DNA of 64,000 nt from Neisseria sp. (lineage in GTDB: Bacteria > Pseudomonadota > Gammaproteobacteria > Burkholderiales > Neisseriaceae): assembly GCF_030527965.1 (NCBI RefSeq), contig NZ_JAUMZU010000008.1:1-64000 (forward strand). The letters are read 5' to 3'. The notes beneath the pieces were generated by a model. That model did not search any database. It saw only the letters and a program-made list of their open reading frames with translations, and was not told the DNA's origin. The position numbers and the translations under genes are program-made. Numbering within the stretch: the first letter of the stretch is position 1; the number at the start of each line of letters is the position of its first letter. This document shows positions 37,322-45,972 of this stretch, in pieces.

Positions 37322-38036
37322 ACTTTCGTCTGCCAAGGCGCAAGCTATGTTGGCCGATCATGTTCGCGACCCATCATTGCCTGCGCCAACGGGGATTGCA
37401 CCGGAACGGTTGGCTGTTTATACAAGGCTGGTTCGTAATAATCTGCAGAGCTTTCTTGATTTATGTTTTAGCGACAGCAGTGCATTTATAGATAGCATGC
37501 AGTGGCAGGATTGGCAAAACCGTTTCCTTATTGAAGCTCGCCCCGAATCTCCGTTTTTCAACGATATTCCGGCACAATTTCTTGAGTATTTGAAATCGTT
37601 GCCTGAAGAGGAAAGGCCGTCTGAAAATATTTTGTCGATGATGGATTTCGAAACGGCATTGCTGCATGCCGAAACGGCCATCCAATCTGAATCGAGCAGC
37701 ATTTGGAATGATGAAACGGTGTTGGGCTGGTCTCCTGCGGCGCGGCTACAGGCCTATCCATGTGATTTTGTGAGCAGCGGTCTGGAGGAAATTGATGATA
37801 CGCCTTGCCATGTGCTGACATGGCGCACTCGAGACAATCAAGTATATTACCGGATTGTAGATGGTACGGATTTGTTTTTATTAGAGCATTTTCAATCTCA
37901 GAATGATACTTTTTCGTCGCTTTTAAGTGGTTTGCAAGCCTTGTTACAAGGACAGGATATTGAGAATTTGATTAGAGAAACGGTCAGCAAATGGGTTGAC
38001 GCAGGCGTTCTACTGGTTGTCTCCGAGAAGACTTAA
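37308..38036 (+). CDS. bufC: DUF2063 partner protein BufC
   Basis: A 242-residue protein with the DUF2063 N-terminal helical domain ([64 protein letters not shown]) and a C-terminal alpha/beta region thought to bind the precursor leader in BufB-BufC complexes. The start at 37308 lies inside the end of bufB (14-nt overlap). Its stop overlaps the sigma-factor ATG by one base (TAATG), so bufB, bufC and the sigma factor are translationally coupled. Confidence 0.88.
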   Translation: MQRHKLSSAKAQAMLADHVRDPSLPAPTGIAPERLAVYTRLVRNNLQSFLDLCFSDSSAFIDSMQWQDWQNRFLIEARPESPFFNDIPAQFLEYLKSLPEEERPSENILSMMDFETALLHAETAIQSESSSIWNDETVLGWSPAARLQAYPCDFVSSGLEEIDDTPCHVLTWRTRDNQVYYRIVDGTDLFLLEHFQSQNDTFSSLLSGLQALLQGQDIENLIRETVSKWVDAGVLLVVSEKT

Positions 38037-38617
38037 TGGAGCAATTTGCGGAAAGGCTCGCCGCGTTGCATACCGATATCTTGCGTTTCGCCAAAATTCA
38101 ATTGCGCGACGATGATCTGGCTGAAGACATCGTGCAAGATACTTTAGCAACAGCTATCGACAAACAAGACCAATTCCGTGGCGACGCGGGGTTGAAGACT
38201 TGGGTGTTGAGTATACTCAAAAATAAAATCACTGATTATTTTCGCAATACAAATACAAAATATACGGTTAGTCTGGATGGCATGCAGGAAGAAAACGATG
38301 CCATTGATTGGGCATACGATCACTGCTTTGATGAGAGCGGGCACTGGCAGGCAGTATCCAGCCCGCAAAGCTGGCAGGAAGCGCCGGAAGATACGGTTAA
38401 CCGACAGGATTTTTTCCATGCTTTAGAAAATTGCATGCAAGGATTGCCTCAAGACACGGCTCGTATTTTTTATCTTCGAGAAATTATGGGCTGGGAAGTG
38501 GAGGAGATTTGTGAGCAATTTTCCATCAGTAAGGAGAATTGTTACGTTATTCTGCATCGCGCCCGTAACGGTTTGCGTGACTGCTTGCAACACCGCTGGT
38601 TTGATTTGACTAAATAA
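38036..38617 (+). CDS. ECF sigma factor (RpoE-like) of the bufferin cluster
   Basis: A 193-residue sigma-70 family protein. Region 2 is DILRFAKIQLRDDDLAEDIVQDTLATAI and FRGDAGLKTWVLSILKNKITDYFR, and region 4 is LPQDTARIFYLREIMGWEVEEICEQFSISKENCYVILHRARNGLRDCL. The linker is acidic and longer than usual. This fits the meningococcal sigma-E type that lies beside DUF692/DUF2063 genes and responds to oxidative or metal stress through a zinc anti-sigma. The following 58-residue ORF is the matching anti-sigma. Confidence 0.88.
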   Translation: MEQFAERLAALHTDILRFAKIQLRDDDLAEDIVQDTLATAIDKQDQFRGDAGLKTWVLSILKNKITDYFRNTNTKYTVSLDGMQEENDAIDWAYDHCFDESGHWQAVSSPQSWQEAPEDTVNRQDFFHALENCMQGLPQDTARIFYLREIMGWEVEEICEQFSISKENCYVILHRARNGLRDCLQHRWFDLTK

Positions 38618-38644
38618 TGACGATAGATACGGAGGAAAAAAATT

Positions 38645-38821
38645 GTGAATTGTAAAAAAGCCTGCGTACTGTTATCTGAAAGCCAAGATCGTCGGTTGAC
38701 CGCAACCGAGCGGATGTTGTTACTGTTGCATCTGGCTATTTGCCCTCATTGTCGCCGGTATCGAAAGCAATTAAAATTTATTCGGCAGAATATGCGATCG
38801 TGGCAAGGAAAGGATAAGTAG
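38645..38821 (+). CDS. Zinc-type anti-sigma factor, GTG start (MseR-like)
   Basis: A 58-residue protein beginning at GTG, with a perfect GGAGG 9 nt upstream. Residues Cys3 and Cys7, then H29-x3-C33-x2-C36 (HLAICPHC), form the ZAS zinc-binding pattern of redox-sensitive anti-sigma factors. It lies 27 nt after the sigma gene. Oxidation or metal exchange at the cysteines would release the sigma factor, by analogy with RsrA/ChrR and the meningococcal sigma-E regulator. Small size and non-ATG start make it easy to miss. I see no membrane segment. Confidence 0.8.
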   Translation: MNCKKACVLLSESQDRRLTATERMLLLLHLAICPHCRRYRKQLKFIRQNMRSWQGKDK

Positions 38822-38863
38822 GGAAGTAGTTTAACAGTCTGCATTAAAATGAATGGCAATAGA

Positions 38864-38904
38864 TTAAAAAGCCTGTCTGAATATGTTTCAGACAGGCTTT
38901 TGAT
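38864..38904. terminator. DUS terminator between bufferin operon and trxA
   Basis: AAAAAGCCTGTCTGAA and its complement with GCTTTT after it, shared by convergent transcription units. Confidence 0.8.
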
Positions 38905-38917
38905 TCATTCAACAGAA

Positions 38918-39247
38918 TCAGATGGAGGCATTTACAAAGGCAACCAATTGGCCTTTGGCCAGCGCGCCTACTTTGGTAGCGACGTTTTGGCCGTCTTTAA
39001 ATACCATCAGGGTCGGAATGCCGCGCACGCCGAATTGGGCAGGCGTTTGCTGGTTGTCATCGATATTGATTTTAACCACTTTCAATTTGCCTGCGAATTC
39101 AGATGCTACTTCATCCAGAAGCGGGGCAATCATTTTGCAAGGGCCGCACCATGGTGCCCAGAAATCCAGCAATACGGGTACGTTTGATTTTAAAACGTCT
39201 TGTTCGAACGAAGCATCGGTGGCGTGTACGATTAAATCGCTGCTCAT
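38918..39247 (-). CDS. trxA: Thioredoxin
   Basis: A 109-residue thioredoxin with the active site WCGPC in [25 protein letters not shown], the cis-Pro loop [15 protein letters not shown], and typical length. It reduces cytoplasmic disulfides with NADPH through thioredoxin reductase. The start at 39247 (MSSDLIVH) is preceded by an A/G-rich stretch with AAGGAAAA. The frame continues upstream without similarity. Confidence 0.97.
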   Translation of the reverse strand: MSSDLIVHATDASFEQDVLKSNVPVLLDFWAPWCGPCKMIAPLLDEVASEFAGKLKVVKINIDDNQQTPAQFGVRGIPTLMVFKDGQNVATKVGALAKGQLVAFVNASI

Positions 39248-39318
39248 TGTTTTTCCTTTTTTTGTATGGAATGTCAAAAAATTTCTAGTTTGCAGAATAA
39301 AGGTAGTTAATCGAAATT

Positions 39319-40860
39319 TCAAGTCTTATTATGGGCCAATAGTTTCTTTGTATAGTCGTTATCAGGTTTGTCAAACACGGCCGTGCAATCGCCTGTTTCG
39401 ACCAGCGCGCCGTCTTTGAACACGATAACCCGATGCGAAAGGGCATTGATAACGGCTAAGTCGTGACTGATCAGAATCAGGCTTAGGCCGTATTGCTGCT
39501 GTAATCCGCGAAGCAGTTTCAAGATTTGCTGCTGCCATTGCACGTCGAGCGCGCTGGTTGGTTCGTCAAGCACCAGAATTTTCGGTCGTACGATAATGGC
39601 TCGCGCAATGGCCAGACGCTGGCGTTGGCCGCCGGAAAATTCATGCGGATAGCGGTTAAGAATCTCCGCATCCAAGCCCACAGCCTGTAAAACCTCGGCT
39701 ACCTTTTTTTCTTTATCTTGTTGGCTTAATTGAGGCTCGTATACGTTCAGCGCTTCGGAAACGATGTCGAACACATTCATCCGCGGATTGAACGCGCCGA
39801 ACGGGTCTTGGAACACCATTTGAATTTCGCGGCGCAGTTTGGGTTGCCAAGTTTCGCCGTTGATTTTGATATGGCCGTTTGCTTCTATCAGCCTGACCAA
39901 CGCTTTAGCCAAAGTGGTTTTCCCGCTGCCGCTTTCACCGATAATCCCCATGGTTTCGCCGCTTTTTAATTCAAACGACAAAGGTTGCAGCAACACTTTC
40001 TCTCGCTTGCCAAACCAGCCTGCCCGTTGGCTGACCGACACGCTGAGCTTGTCTGCCGATAATATCGTCGGAGCCTTTTCAGACAGGCATGATACTTGGC
40101 GCTCGGGTGCGGCATTCAGCAGCATTCGGGTGTATTCGTGTTGCGGACGGCTGAATACGGCGTTTACATCGCCTTGTTCGACTATTCTGCCGTGGCGCAT
40201 GATGACGACACGGTCTGCAAAACGGCGTACTAAATTCAAGTCGTGGCTGATGTAAAGCAAAGTCATCTGTTTGGTTTGCTGCAGGCGGCTGAGCAAATCC
40301 AAGATTTGCGCTTGTACCGCAACGTCAAGCGCGGTGGTGGGCTCGTCTGCGATGAGCAATTTGGGTTCAACCGCAATCGCCATGGCAATCATCACGCGCT
40401 GGCGCTGGCCGCCGGAAAGTTGGAAAGGATAGGCCGATGCTTTTTCTTCTGGGGCTTGGATGCCGGTTTCGGCCAGTAAATCTACTGCCCGTGCCCATGC
40501 CTGTTTTTTATCGAGCCCCAAATGTAAGGTCAGCACTTCGGCGATTTGCGCGCCAACCCGCATAACCGGATTGAGCGCGGTCATCGGCTCCTGAAAAACC
40601 ATGCCGATTTCCCGCCCGCGCAGGCGGCGCAGTTGTTTTTCGGAGTAAGCCAGCAGATTTTCGCCGTTAAATTTCAGACTGCCGCTGAACGACACATCAG
40701 GGTTTAATCTCATAATGCCTTGCGCCAGCACGGTTTTGCCGCTGCCGCTCTCGCCTACAATGGCGGTTTTAAGGCCTGCCGGAATGTTGAGGTTAATATC
40801 GTGCAGTACCGGTTTGCCGGGGAATGACGCATTGAGGTTTTCGATTTGTAGAATAGCCAT
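39319..40860 (-). CDS. yejF: Duplicated ABC ATPase of oligopeptide/microcin C importer (YejF)
   Basis: A 513-residue protein with two complete ABC modules. Each has Walker A GESGSGKT (near residues 36 and 309), signature LSGGQRQR or FSGGQRQR, and Walker B LLIADEPT or ILVLDEPT. The fused double ATPase with YejE and YejB permeases is the Yej (microcin C/short peptide) type. It overlaps yejE by one base. A DUS copy lies inside the coding region at about 40077-40091, in the linker between modules. Confidence 0.88.
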   Translation of the reverse strand: MAILQIENLNASFPGKPVLHDINLNIPAGLKTAIVGESGSGKTVLAQGIMRLNPDVSFSGSLKFNGENLLAYSEKQLRRLRGREIGMVFQEPMTALNPVMRVGAQIAEVLTLHLGLDKKQAWARAVDLLAETGIQAPEEKASAYPFQLSGGQRQRVMIAMAIAVEPKLLIADEPTTALDVAVQAQILDLLSRLQQTKQMTLLYISHDLNLVRRFADRVVIMRHGRIVEQGDVNAVFSRPQHEYTRMLLNAAPERQVSCLSEKAPTILSADKLSVSVSQRAGWFGKREKVLLQPLSFELKSGETMGIIGESGSGKTTLAKALVRLIEANGHIKINGETWQPKLRREIQMVFQDPFGAFNPRMNVFDIVSEALNVYEPQLSQQDKEKKVAEVLQAVGLDAEILNRYPHEFSGGQRQRLAIARAIIVRPKILVLDEPTSALDVQWQQQILKLLRGLQQQYGLSLILISHDLAVINALSHRVIVFKDGALVETGDCTAVFDKPDNDYTKKLLAHNKT

Positions 40861-41882
40861 CAGCTGCGCGCCCTTACGTCAAATGCCTGTCTTAAGCCTT
40901 CTCCTATCATGACCAGAAGCAGCAGCATCACGGTCAGGGTGCCGAAGGCGGATAGGCCTATCCACCATGCGTCGAGATTGTCTTTGCCTTGCGCCAGTAA
41001 TTCGCCTAGGCTGGCTTGCGAGGCGGGTACGCCCAAGCCGAGAAAATCAAGGCTGGTTAGCGCCAATACGCCGCCGGAAATGCGGAATGGTAAAAATGCC
41101 AGCACGGGGGTCAGGCTGTTGGGCAGGATGTGGCGCCACATGATGGCGCGGTTGGAAACGCCCATGCTTTGGGCGGCCAAAACGTAATCGGCTTGGCGGT
41201 TTTTCAGAAATTCTGCGCGGACGTAATCGGAAAGCCCCATCCAGCCGAACAGGGAAAGCAGCAGAAGCAGAATGAGCAGGCTGGGGTTGAAGAACGAGGA
41301 AAGGATAATCAGTAGGTAAAGCTCGGGCAGGCCGCCCCAAATTTCGAGGAAACGCTGCATCAGCATATCGGTTTTGCCACCGAAATAGCCTTGTATGGCA
41401 CCGGCCAGCATGCCGATGAAGGTGGTTACGGCGGTGAGCGCCAGTGCGAACAACAGTGAATCGCGAAAGCCGTAAACCAGCCGCGCTAAGATGTCGCGCC
41501 CTTTGTCGTCGGTGCCGAGCAGGTGATTGGCGGAAGGCGGTGCTGGGTCGGGCTGAGTATCGAAGTCGTTTAATGTGTTGGCAGCATAGGGATTGAGCGG
41601 GTAAACGGCACGATTGCCGTCACCGGTGATGTTTTTACGGATTAATGGGTCGAGATAATCGGCAGGAGTATCAAAATCGCCGCCGAAGGTTTTGTCGTAA
41701 TAGGTTTTGAATAATGGAAAATAATGCTGACCCTGATATTGCACCCATAAGGGTTTGTCGTTGCTCCATAAGGGCGCCATGAGGGCAAGGGCGAACAGCA
41801 ATGCCAGAATTTTCAGGCTGGCGCTGCCGCGTTTGTGTTGTTTGAATGACCGCCATGCTCTTGCGGCTAAGGTATTCTGCAT
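40860..41882 (-). CDS. yejE: ABC permease YejE
   Basis: A 340-residue inner-membrane permease. An N-terminal helix (LKILALLFALALMAPLW) precedes a YejE-type periplasmic insertion (YPLNPYAAN, PDPAPPSANHLLGTDDKGRDILARLVYGFRDSLLFA). The core helices carry the EAA loop (RAEFLKNRQADYVLAAQSMGVSNRAIMWRHILPN). It works with YejB and YejF for peptide import. It lies 66 nt after yejB. Confidence 0.88.
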   Translation of the reverse strand: MQNTLAARAWRSFKQHKRGSASLKILALLFALALMAPLWSNDKPLWVQYQGQHYFPLFKTYYDKTFGGDFDTPADYLDPLIRKNITGDGNRAVYPLNPYAANTLNDFDTQPDPAPPSANHLLGTDDKGRDILARLVYGFRDSLLFALALTAVTTFIGMLAGAIQGYFGGKTDMLMQRFLEIWGGLPELYLLIILSSFFNPSLLILLLLLSLFGWMGLSDYVRAEFLKNRQADYVLAAQSMGVSNRAIMWRHILPNSLTPVLAFLPFRISGGVLALTSLDFLGLGVPASQASLGELLAQGKDNLDAWWIGLSAFGTLTVMLLLLVMIGEGLRQAFDVRARS

Positions 41883-41948
41883 AAATCTCCGTTGGTATCA
41901 ATGCCTGTCTGAACAAGCAAAATGCTGTGTTTGGCTGTTTGCGGCGGA

Positions 41949-43001
41949 TTATTTTCGTGCGCCGAAATGAATCCGCGGATCGACCCATGAGTAGGAAAGG
42001 TCGGATAATAATTTGGCTGCCAGCCCCATCAGGGTAAAAACGTAAAGCGTGCCCATTACGACGGGATAATCGCGTTTGATGACGGATTCGTAAGAGAGCA
42101 AGCCGAGGCCGTCGAGCGAAAACAGGGTTTCGATAAGCAGGCTGCCGGTAAAGAAGGCGCCGATAAAGGCGGCGGGAAAGCCGGTAATCAGCGGTATCAT
42201 GGCATTGCGGAAAATGTGGCGGGTGAGAATACGTTTTTCAGACAGGCCTTTGGCGCGTGCGGTGTAAACGTATTGGCGGCGGATTTCTTCGAGAAATACG
42301 TTTTTGGTGAGTATCGTCACCACGGCCAGATTGCCAATGACCGAGGCCGTAATCGGCAGGGCGATATGCCACAGGTAATCTTTGATTTTGCCGATAGTGT
42401 TGAGGTTTTCCCAATTGTCGCCGGTCAGTCCGCCTTGTGGAAACCATGCGAAAAAGCTGCCGCCGCCGAAGAAAACCAGTAGCACCAGCCCCAATACGAA
42501 TGCGGGCACGGTATAGCCGATTAAGATGATGATGCCGCTTAGGGCATCGAAGCGGGAGCCGTCTTTAACCGCTTTCATGATGCCGAGCGGCAGTGAAATC
42601 AGATAGGTCAGGAAAAATGTCCATAACCCGAGGCTCATGGATACGGGCAGCTTTTCTTTGACCAGCTCGAATACGGTTTGGTGGTGGAAGAAACTTTCGC
42701 CCAAATCAAAGCGGGCGAAATTGGCCAGCATTTCGGTAAAGCGTTGCAGGGGCGGTTTGTTGAAGCCGTAGAGTGCGTTGAGTTTGGCCATGTCGTCGGC
42801 GCTCAGGCGGCCGCCGCTATGATTCGTGTTGTGGCTGCTTCCTTGGGCCGCTTCACTGGTGACGCTCGTGTTGTTCAACCGGTCGACCATTTGGTCTACC
42901 GGGCCGCCGGGCACGAATTGGATGATGGCGAAGGTCAGCGCCAGAATGCCCAATAGCGTGGGAATAAGCAATAACAGACGCTGAATCGTGTAGCGTAACA
43001 T
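41949..43001 (-). CDS. yejB: ABC permease YejB
   Basis: A 350-residue permease beginning MLRYTIQRLLLLIPTLLGILALTFAI. It has a periplasmic loop with Ser/His/Asn-rich insertion, ADDMAKLNALYGFNKPPLQRFTEML, and the EAA loop IRRQYVYTARAKGLSEKRILTRHIFRNAMIPL. It is the first gene of yejB-yejE-yejF. The usual binding protein YejA is not encoded next to it. Confidence 0.88.
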   Translation of the reverse strand: MLRYTIQRLLLLIPTLLGILALTFAIIQFVPGGPVDQMVDRLNNTSVTSEAAQGSSHNTNHSGGRLSADDMAKLNALYGFNKPPLQRFTEMLANFARFDLGESFFHHQTVFELVKEKLPVSMSLGLWTFFLTYLISLPLGIMKAVKDGSRFDALSGIIILIGYTVPAFVLGLVLLVFFGGGSFFAWFPQGGLTGDNWENLNTIGKIKDYLWHIALPITASVIGNLAVVTILTKNVFLEEIRRQYVYTARAKGLSEKRILTRHIFRNAMIPLITGFPAAFIGAFFTGSLLIETLFSLDGLGLLSYESVIKRDYPVVMGTLYVFTLMGLAAKLLSDLSYSWVDPRIHFGARK

Positions 43002-43011
43002 GGGAAAGCCT

Positions 43012-43056
43012 TTGAATGCCTGTCTGAAAACGGCTTGACGCTTTCAGACAGGCATA
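43012..43056. terminator. Inverted DUS pair upstream of yejB
   Basis: GAATGCCTGTCTGAAAACGGC...GCTTTCAGACAGGCATAA. It separates the DUF2788 gene from the yej genes on the same strand and may end the upstream unit. Confidence 0.65.
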
Positions 43057-43059
43057 ACG

Positions 43060-43266
43060 TTATTTATGCATTAAAAACCATTCGACCAGCACGTTTTTCA
43101 AAACGAAGCCCAATACGCCTAAGCCGAGCACTAAAAAAAGCATAAACATGCCGAATTTGCCCGCATTGGATTTTTTACCCAAATCCCACACGATAAAGCC
43201 CAGAAAAAGCACCAATATGGTTAGGCAGATTCTGAGCGACCAGGTTGTAAATTCTTCTTCAGTCAT
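43060..43266 (-). CDS. DUF2788 small membrane protein
   Basis: A 68-residue protein with two membrane helices separated by the conserved FIVWDLGKKSNAGKFG loop, then FMLFLVLGLGVLGFVLKNVL. This is the characteristic DUF2788 pattern. Function is unknown. Its start overlaps the end of the upstream MFS gene by 8 nt, so the two are probably coupled. Confidence 0.8.
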   Translation of the reverse strand: MTEEEFTTWSLRICLTILVLFLGFIVWDLGKKSNAGKFGMFMLFLVLGLGVLGFVLKNVLVEWFLMHK

Positions 43267-44473
43267 CTTCCGGTTTATCCTTTTTATTCATTCCCGCCGC
43301 TTCGCGCAAGCTGATCGGGCGCGCACAATACCAGCCGCAGCCGCATTTTACCAGCATCAAAAGCGTCATAATAGCCAGACCGGCATCCCACGATTGGGTT
43401 TGGGCAAACAGCCAGCCGGCGCCGACCGGCCCCGTTGCCGCGATTAAATAGCCCACGGTTTGCGCCATGCCCGAGAGTGTTGCTGCTTCCGCTATCGAGT
43501 CGGTGCGTCTGATAAACAGCAGCAGGCATAAAGTAAAGGTGCCCGACACGCCGGCGCCAACGCAAAATACCCATAGTGCGATTGCGTAGGGCAGCAGCCA
43601 GATACCGGCTATGCCGATAAAGCTCAGCAACGTTACCGACAGAGCTAGAAAACGCGGATTTTCCAAACGGGCGGAAAAGGTTGTAACGCAAAATATGGCC
43701 GGGATAGCGGCAATCTGCAGCAGCATTGCGTAATAGCCTGCTTCATCAGCTCCGATGCCTCGGTCGGATAAAATGGTTGGCAACCAAGCGGAAAACGTAT
43801 AGTAGAGTAACGACTGCAACCCCATCATCACGCTGATGGCCCATGCCAGCTTGTTGCGCCACACCGATACCGCCTGTTCTTTGTGCGATAAAACCGTTAC
43901 CGGCTGATGCCCCAGCTTGCGGCGTAAGGTTATCCAAACAACCAGCGCCAATATAACCGGTATCAACCACATATTCAGCGAGGCCTGCCAACCTATGCGC
44001 TGCGCCAAAGGCACGGCTGCCGCGGCAGACAAAGCCGCAGTACAGCTCATGGTAATGCTGTATAGAGCGGTAAACCTTGCCACATGCAGGGGCAGGCTGC
44101 GTTTGATAACGCCGGAAACCAACACATTCCCCATTGCAATGCCGATTGAAAGTAAAAACGTTCCCATCAGCAGCCAAGCGGCAGAAAGACCCGCGGTACG
44201 CAGCAAAATACCGAAACCCAGCGCCAAGAGGGCGCCGATTAACACTTCCTCAAAACCAAACCGCCGTGCCAGCGGTGCGGCAAACGGCGAACAGGCGGCA
44301 AACACCAATACCGGTATCGTGCCGATAACGCCCATAATCGTCGTATCGGCATGCAAGCTGTTTTGAACCATGCTCATAAGCGGACCCAGCGAAACAATGG
44401 GCGCGCGCAAGCAACAGGCAATCAGGAAAATCGCCGTGATGGTCAGCAAAATAGGGGATTTTTTATCAGACAT
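43259..44473 (-). CDS. CynX/NimT-family MFS transporter
   Basis: A 404-residue, 12-helix transporter. The opening ITAIFLIACCLRAPIVSLGPLMSMVQ and the loop SPFAAPLARRFGFEEVLIGAL are typical of the CynX/NimT group (cyanate or 2-nitroimidazole transporters in E. coli). Substrate cannot be assigned. It overlaps the following DUF2788 gene. Confidence 0.8.
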   Translation of the reverse strand: MSDKKSPILLTITAIFLIACCLRAPIVSLGPLMSMVQNSLHADTTIMGVIGTIPVLVFAACSPFAAPLARRFGFEEVLIGALLALGFGILLRTAGLSAAWLLMGTFLLSIGIAMGNVLVSGVIKRSLPLHVARFTALYSITMSCTAALSAAAAVPLAQRIGWQASLNMWLIPVILALVVWITLRRKLGHQPVTVLSHKEQAVSVWRNKLAWAISVMMGLQSLLYYTFSAWLPTILSDRGIGADEAGYYAMLLQIAAIPAIFCVTTFSARLENPRFLALSVTLLSFIGIAGIWLLPYAIALWVFCVGAGVSGTFTLCLLLFIRRTDSIAEAATLSGMAQTVGYLIAATGPVGAGWLFAQTQSWDAGLAIMTLLMLVKCGCGWYCARPISLREAAGMNKKDKPEDD

Positions 44474-44497
44474 TTTGTTTTGTAATGCCGGAAATGC

Positions 44498-44536
44498 TTT
44501 CAGACAGGCATATTAGTCTCTCAATGCCTGTCTGAA
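44498..44536. repeat. Outward-ordered DUS pair
   Basis: TTTCAGACAGGCAT, 10-12 nt, ATGCCTGTCTGAAA. The order is reversed relative to the usual hairpin pairs (complement first), but the arms still pair. It lies between metZ and the MFS gene on the same strand. Confidence 0.7.
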
Positions 44537-44542
44537 AACCGG

Positions 44543-45709
44543 TTAAGCCAATGCTTGTGTCAAATCGTTAATCAAATCGTCAACGTATTCCAAACCGACC
44601 GACAAACGAATCAGCCCCGGGCGGATGCCTGCTTCGAGTTTGGCCTCGGATGCCATTTTGCCGTGAGTGGTTGTCCACGGATGGCATATGGTGGAGCGCA
44701 CATCACCCAGATTGGCCGTGCGGGAAAATACTTTGGTCGCATCGATAACCTTCCATGCCGCTTCCTGCCCGCCTGCAACCTCAAATCCAATAACGATACC
44801 GCCGGCCGTTTGCTGTTTTTTAACCAACTCGGCCTGAGGATGATCGGAGAAACCCGAGTAATACACTTTTTCCACTTGAGATTGGCCGCGCAGCCATTCG
44901 GCGATTTTTGCAGCGCTGCGGCATTGTTCTTGCACACGCACCGCCATGGTTTCCAAACCGCTGAGCAAAACCCACGCGTGAAAAGGCGAAAGCGAAATGC
45001 CCGAAGCGTTCATATAAAGCTGCACTTGCTTCATCAATTCCGCACGGCCAATCACCACGCCGCCTTGCACTCTGCCTTGCCCGTCTATGCCTTTGGTGGC
45101 CGATTCTACCGATAAATCAACGCCGAAACGCAAGGGCTGCTGCACAATCGGCGTAGACAAAGTATTGTCGACTGCTAATAACGCGCCCGCATCATGGGCG
45201 ATTTTGGCCAGTGCTTCCAAATCTGCCACTTCGCCCAGCGGGTTGGAAGGCGTTTCCAAAAACAGCATTTTGGTATTCGGCTTGAGCGCAGCCTGCCATT
45301 CGGCGGTTTGGGTTGACGACACCAGCGTTACCTCGATGCCGAAGCGCGTAACATGGTTCATGATGAAGCCCATCGTCGTGCCGAACAGGCCGCGGCTGGC
45401 GATTAGATGGTCGCCGGCGCTTAGAAAGGTGAGCAATGCCGCCTGAATTGCTGCCATGCCGGTTGCCATGGAAACGGCTTGCTCGCCGCCTTCCAAAATA
45501 GCCATGCGCCGGTTGAAGGCGTTTACCGTGGGGTTGGCGGTGCGGCTGTAGGTGTAGCCGCTTTGCTGGCCGGAAAACAGCGCTTCCGCTTCGGCGGCGT
45601 TTTGCCATGTGAAGCTGCTGGTAAGAAAAAGGGCTTGGTTGTGTTCGTTGAAGTCGGTTTGCTCTTTGGCGCCGCGTATCGCCAGAGTTTGCGGATGGAG
45701 CTCGCTCAT
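44543..45709 (-). CDS. metZ: O-succinylhomoserine sulfhydrylase
   Basis: A 388-residue PLP enzyme of the Cys/Met metabolism family that makes homocysteine from O-succinylhomoserine and sulfide. Visible: YTYSRTANPTVNAFNRRMAILEGGEQAVSMATGMAAI, LFLETPSNPLGEVADL, VDNTLSTPIVQQPLRFGVDLSVESATKGIDGQGRVQGGVV with the PLP Lys in SATK, and the C-terminal SVGLEYVDDLINDL. The pattern fits MetZ better than MetB or MetC, but family boundaries are close. Confidence 0.87.
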   Translation of the reverse strand: MSELHPQTLAIRGAKEQTDFNEHNQALFLTSSFTWQNAAEAEALFSGQQSGYTYSRTANPTVNAFNRRMAILEGGEQAVSMATGMAAIQAALLTFLSAGDHLIASRGLFGTTMGFIMNHVTRFGIEVTLVSSTQTAEWQAALKPNTKMLFLETPSNPLGEVADLEALAKIAHDAGALLAVDNTLSTPIVQQPLRFGVDLSVESATKGIDGQGRVQGGVVIGRAELMKQVQLYMNASGISLSPFHAWVLLSGLETMAVRVQEQCRSAAKIAEWLRGQSQVEKVYYSGFSDHPQAELVKKQQTAGGIVIGFEVAGGQEAAWKVIDATKVFSRTANLGDVRSTICHPWTTTHGKMASEAKLEAGIRPGLIRLSVGLEYVDDLINDLTQALA

Positions 45710-45858
45710 AAAAGATCCTTTAGATTATGATACTTTGGAAACAAAAAGGCTTAGGCGCTGATTTTGCGCTTATTTACAGGCAATTTCAAGGCATTGCGGC
45801 TGCTTAATCCGTAAATCCGATTGTCGCGGAGGTTTTATAATATTTCTTTATTAATAAT

Positions 45859-45902
45859 ATCAAATGCCTGTCTGAAAACCGTTCAGACAGGCATTTGATA
45901 AA
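45859..45902. repeat. Perfect DUS palindrome upstream of metZ
   Basis: ATCAAATGCCTGTCTGAA-AACCG-TTCAGACAGGCATTTGAT, with extra flanking symmetry. It lies between purF (3' end) and metZ (5' end) on the minus strand and probably terminates purF only if transcription passes it from the right. Confidence 0.75.
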
Positions 45903-45972
45903 AATAGAATAGGCTTGCCAAGCAAGTGAAGCGAAACGGTGATTATCAATCCGTTGAATTGCTTAATCCGAT

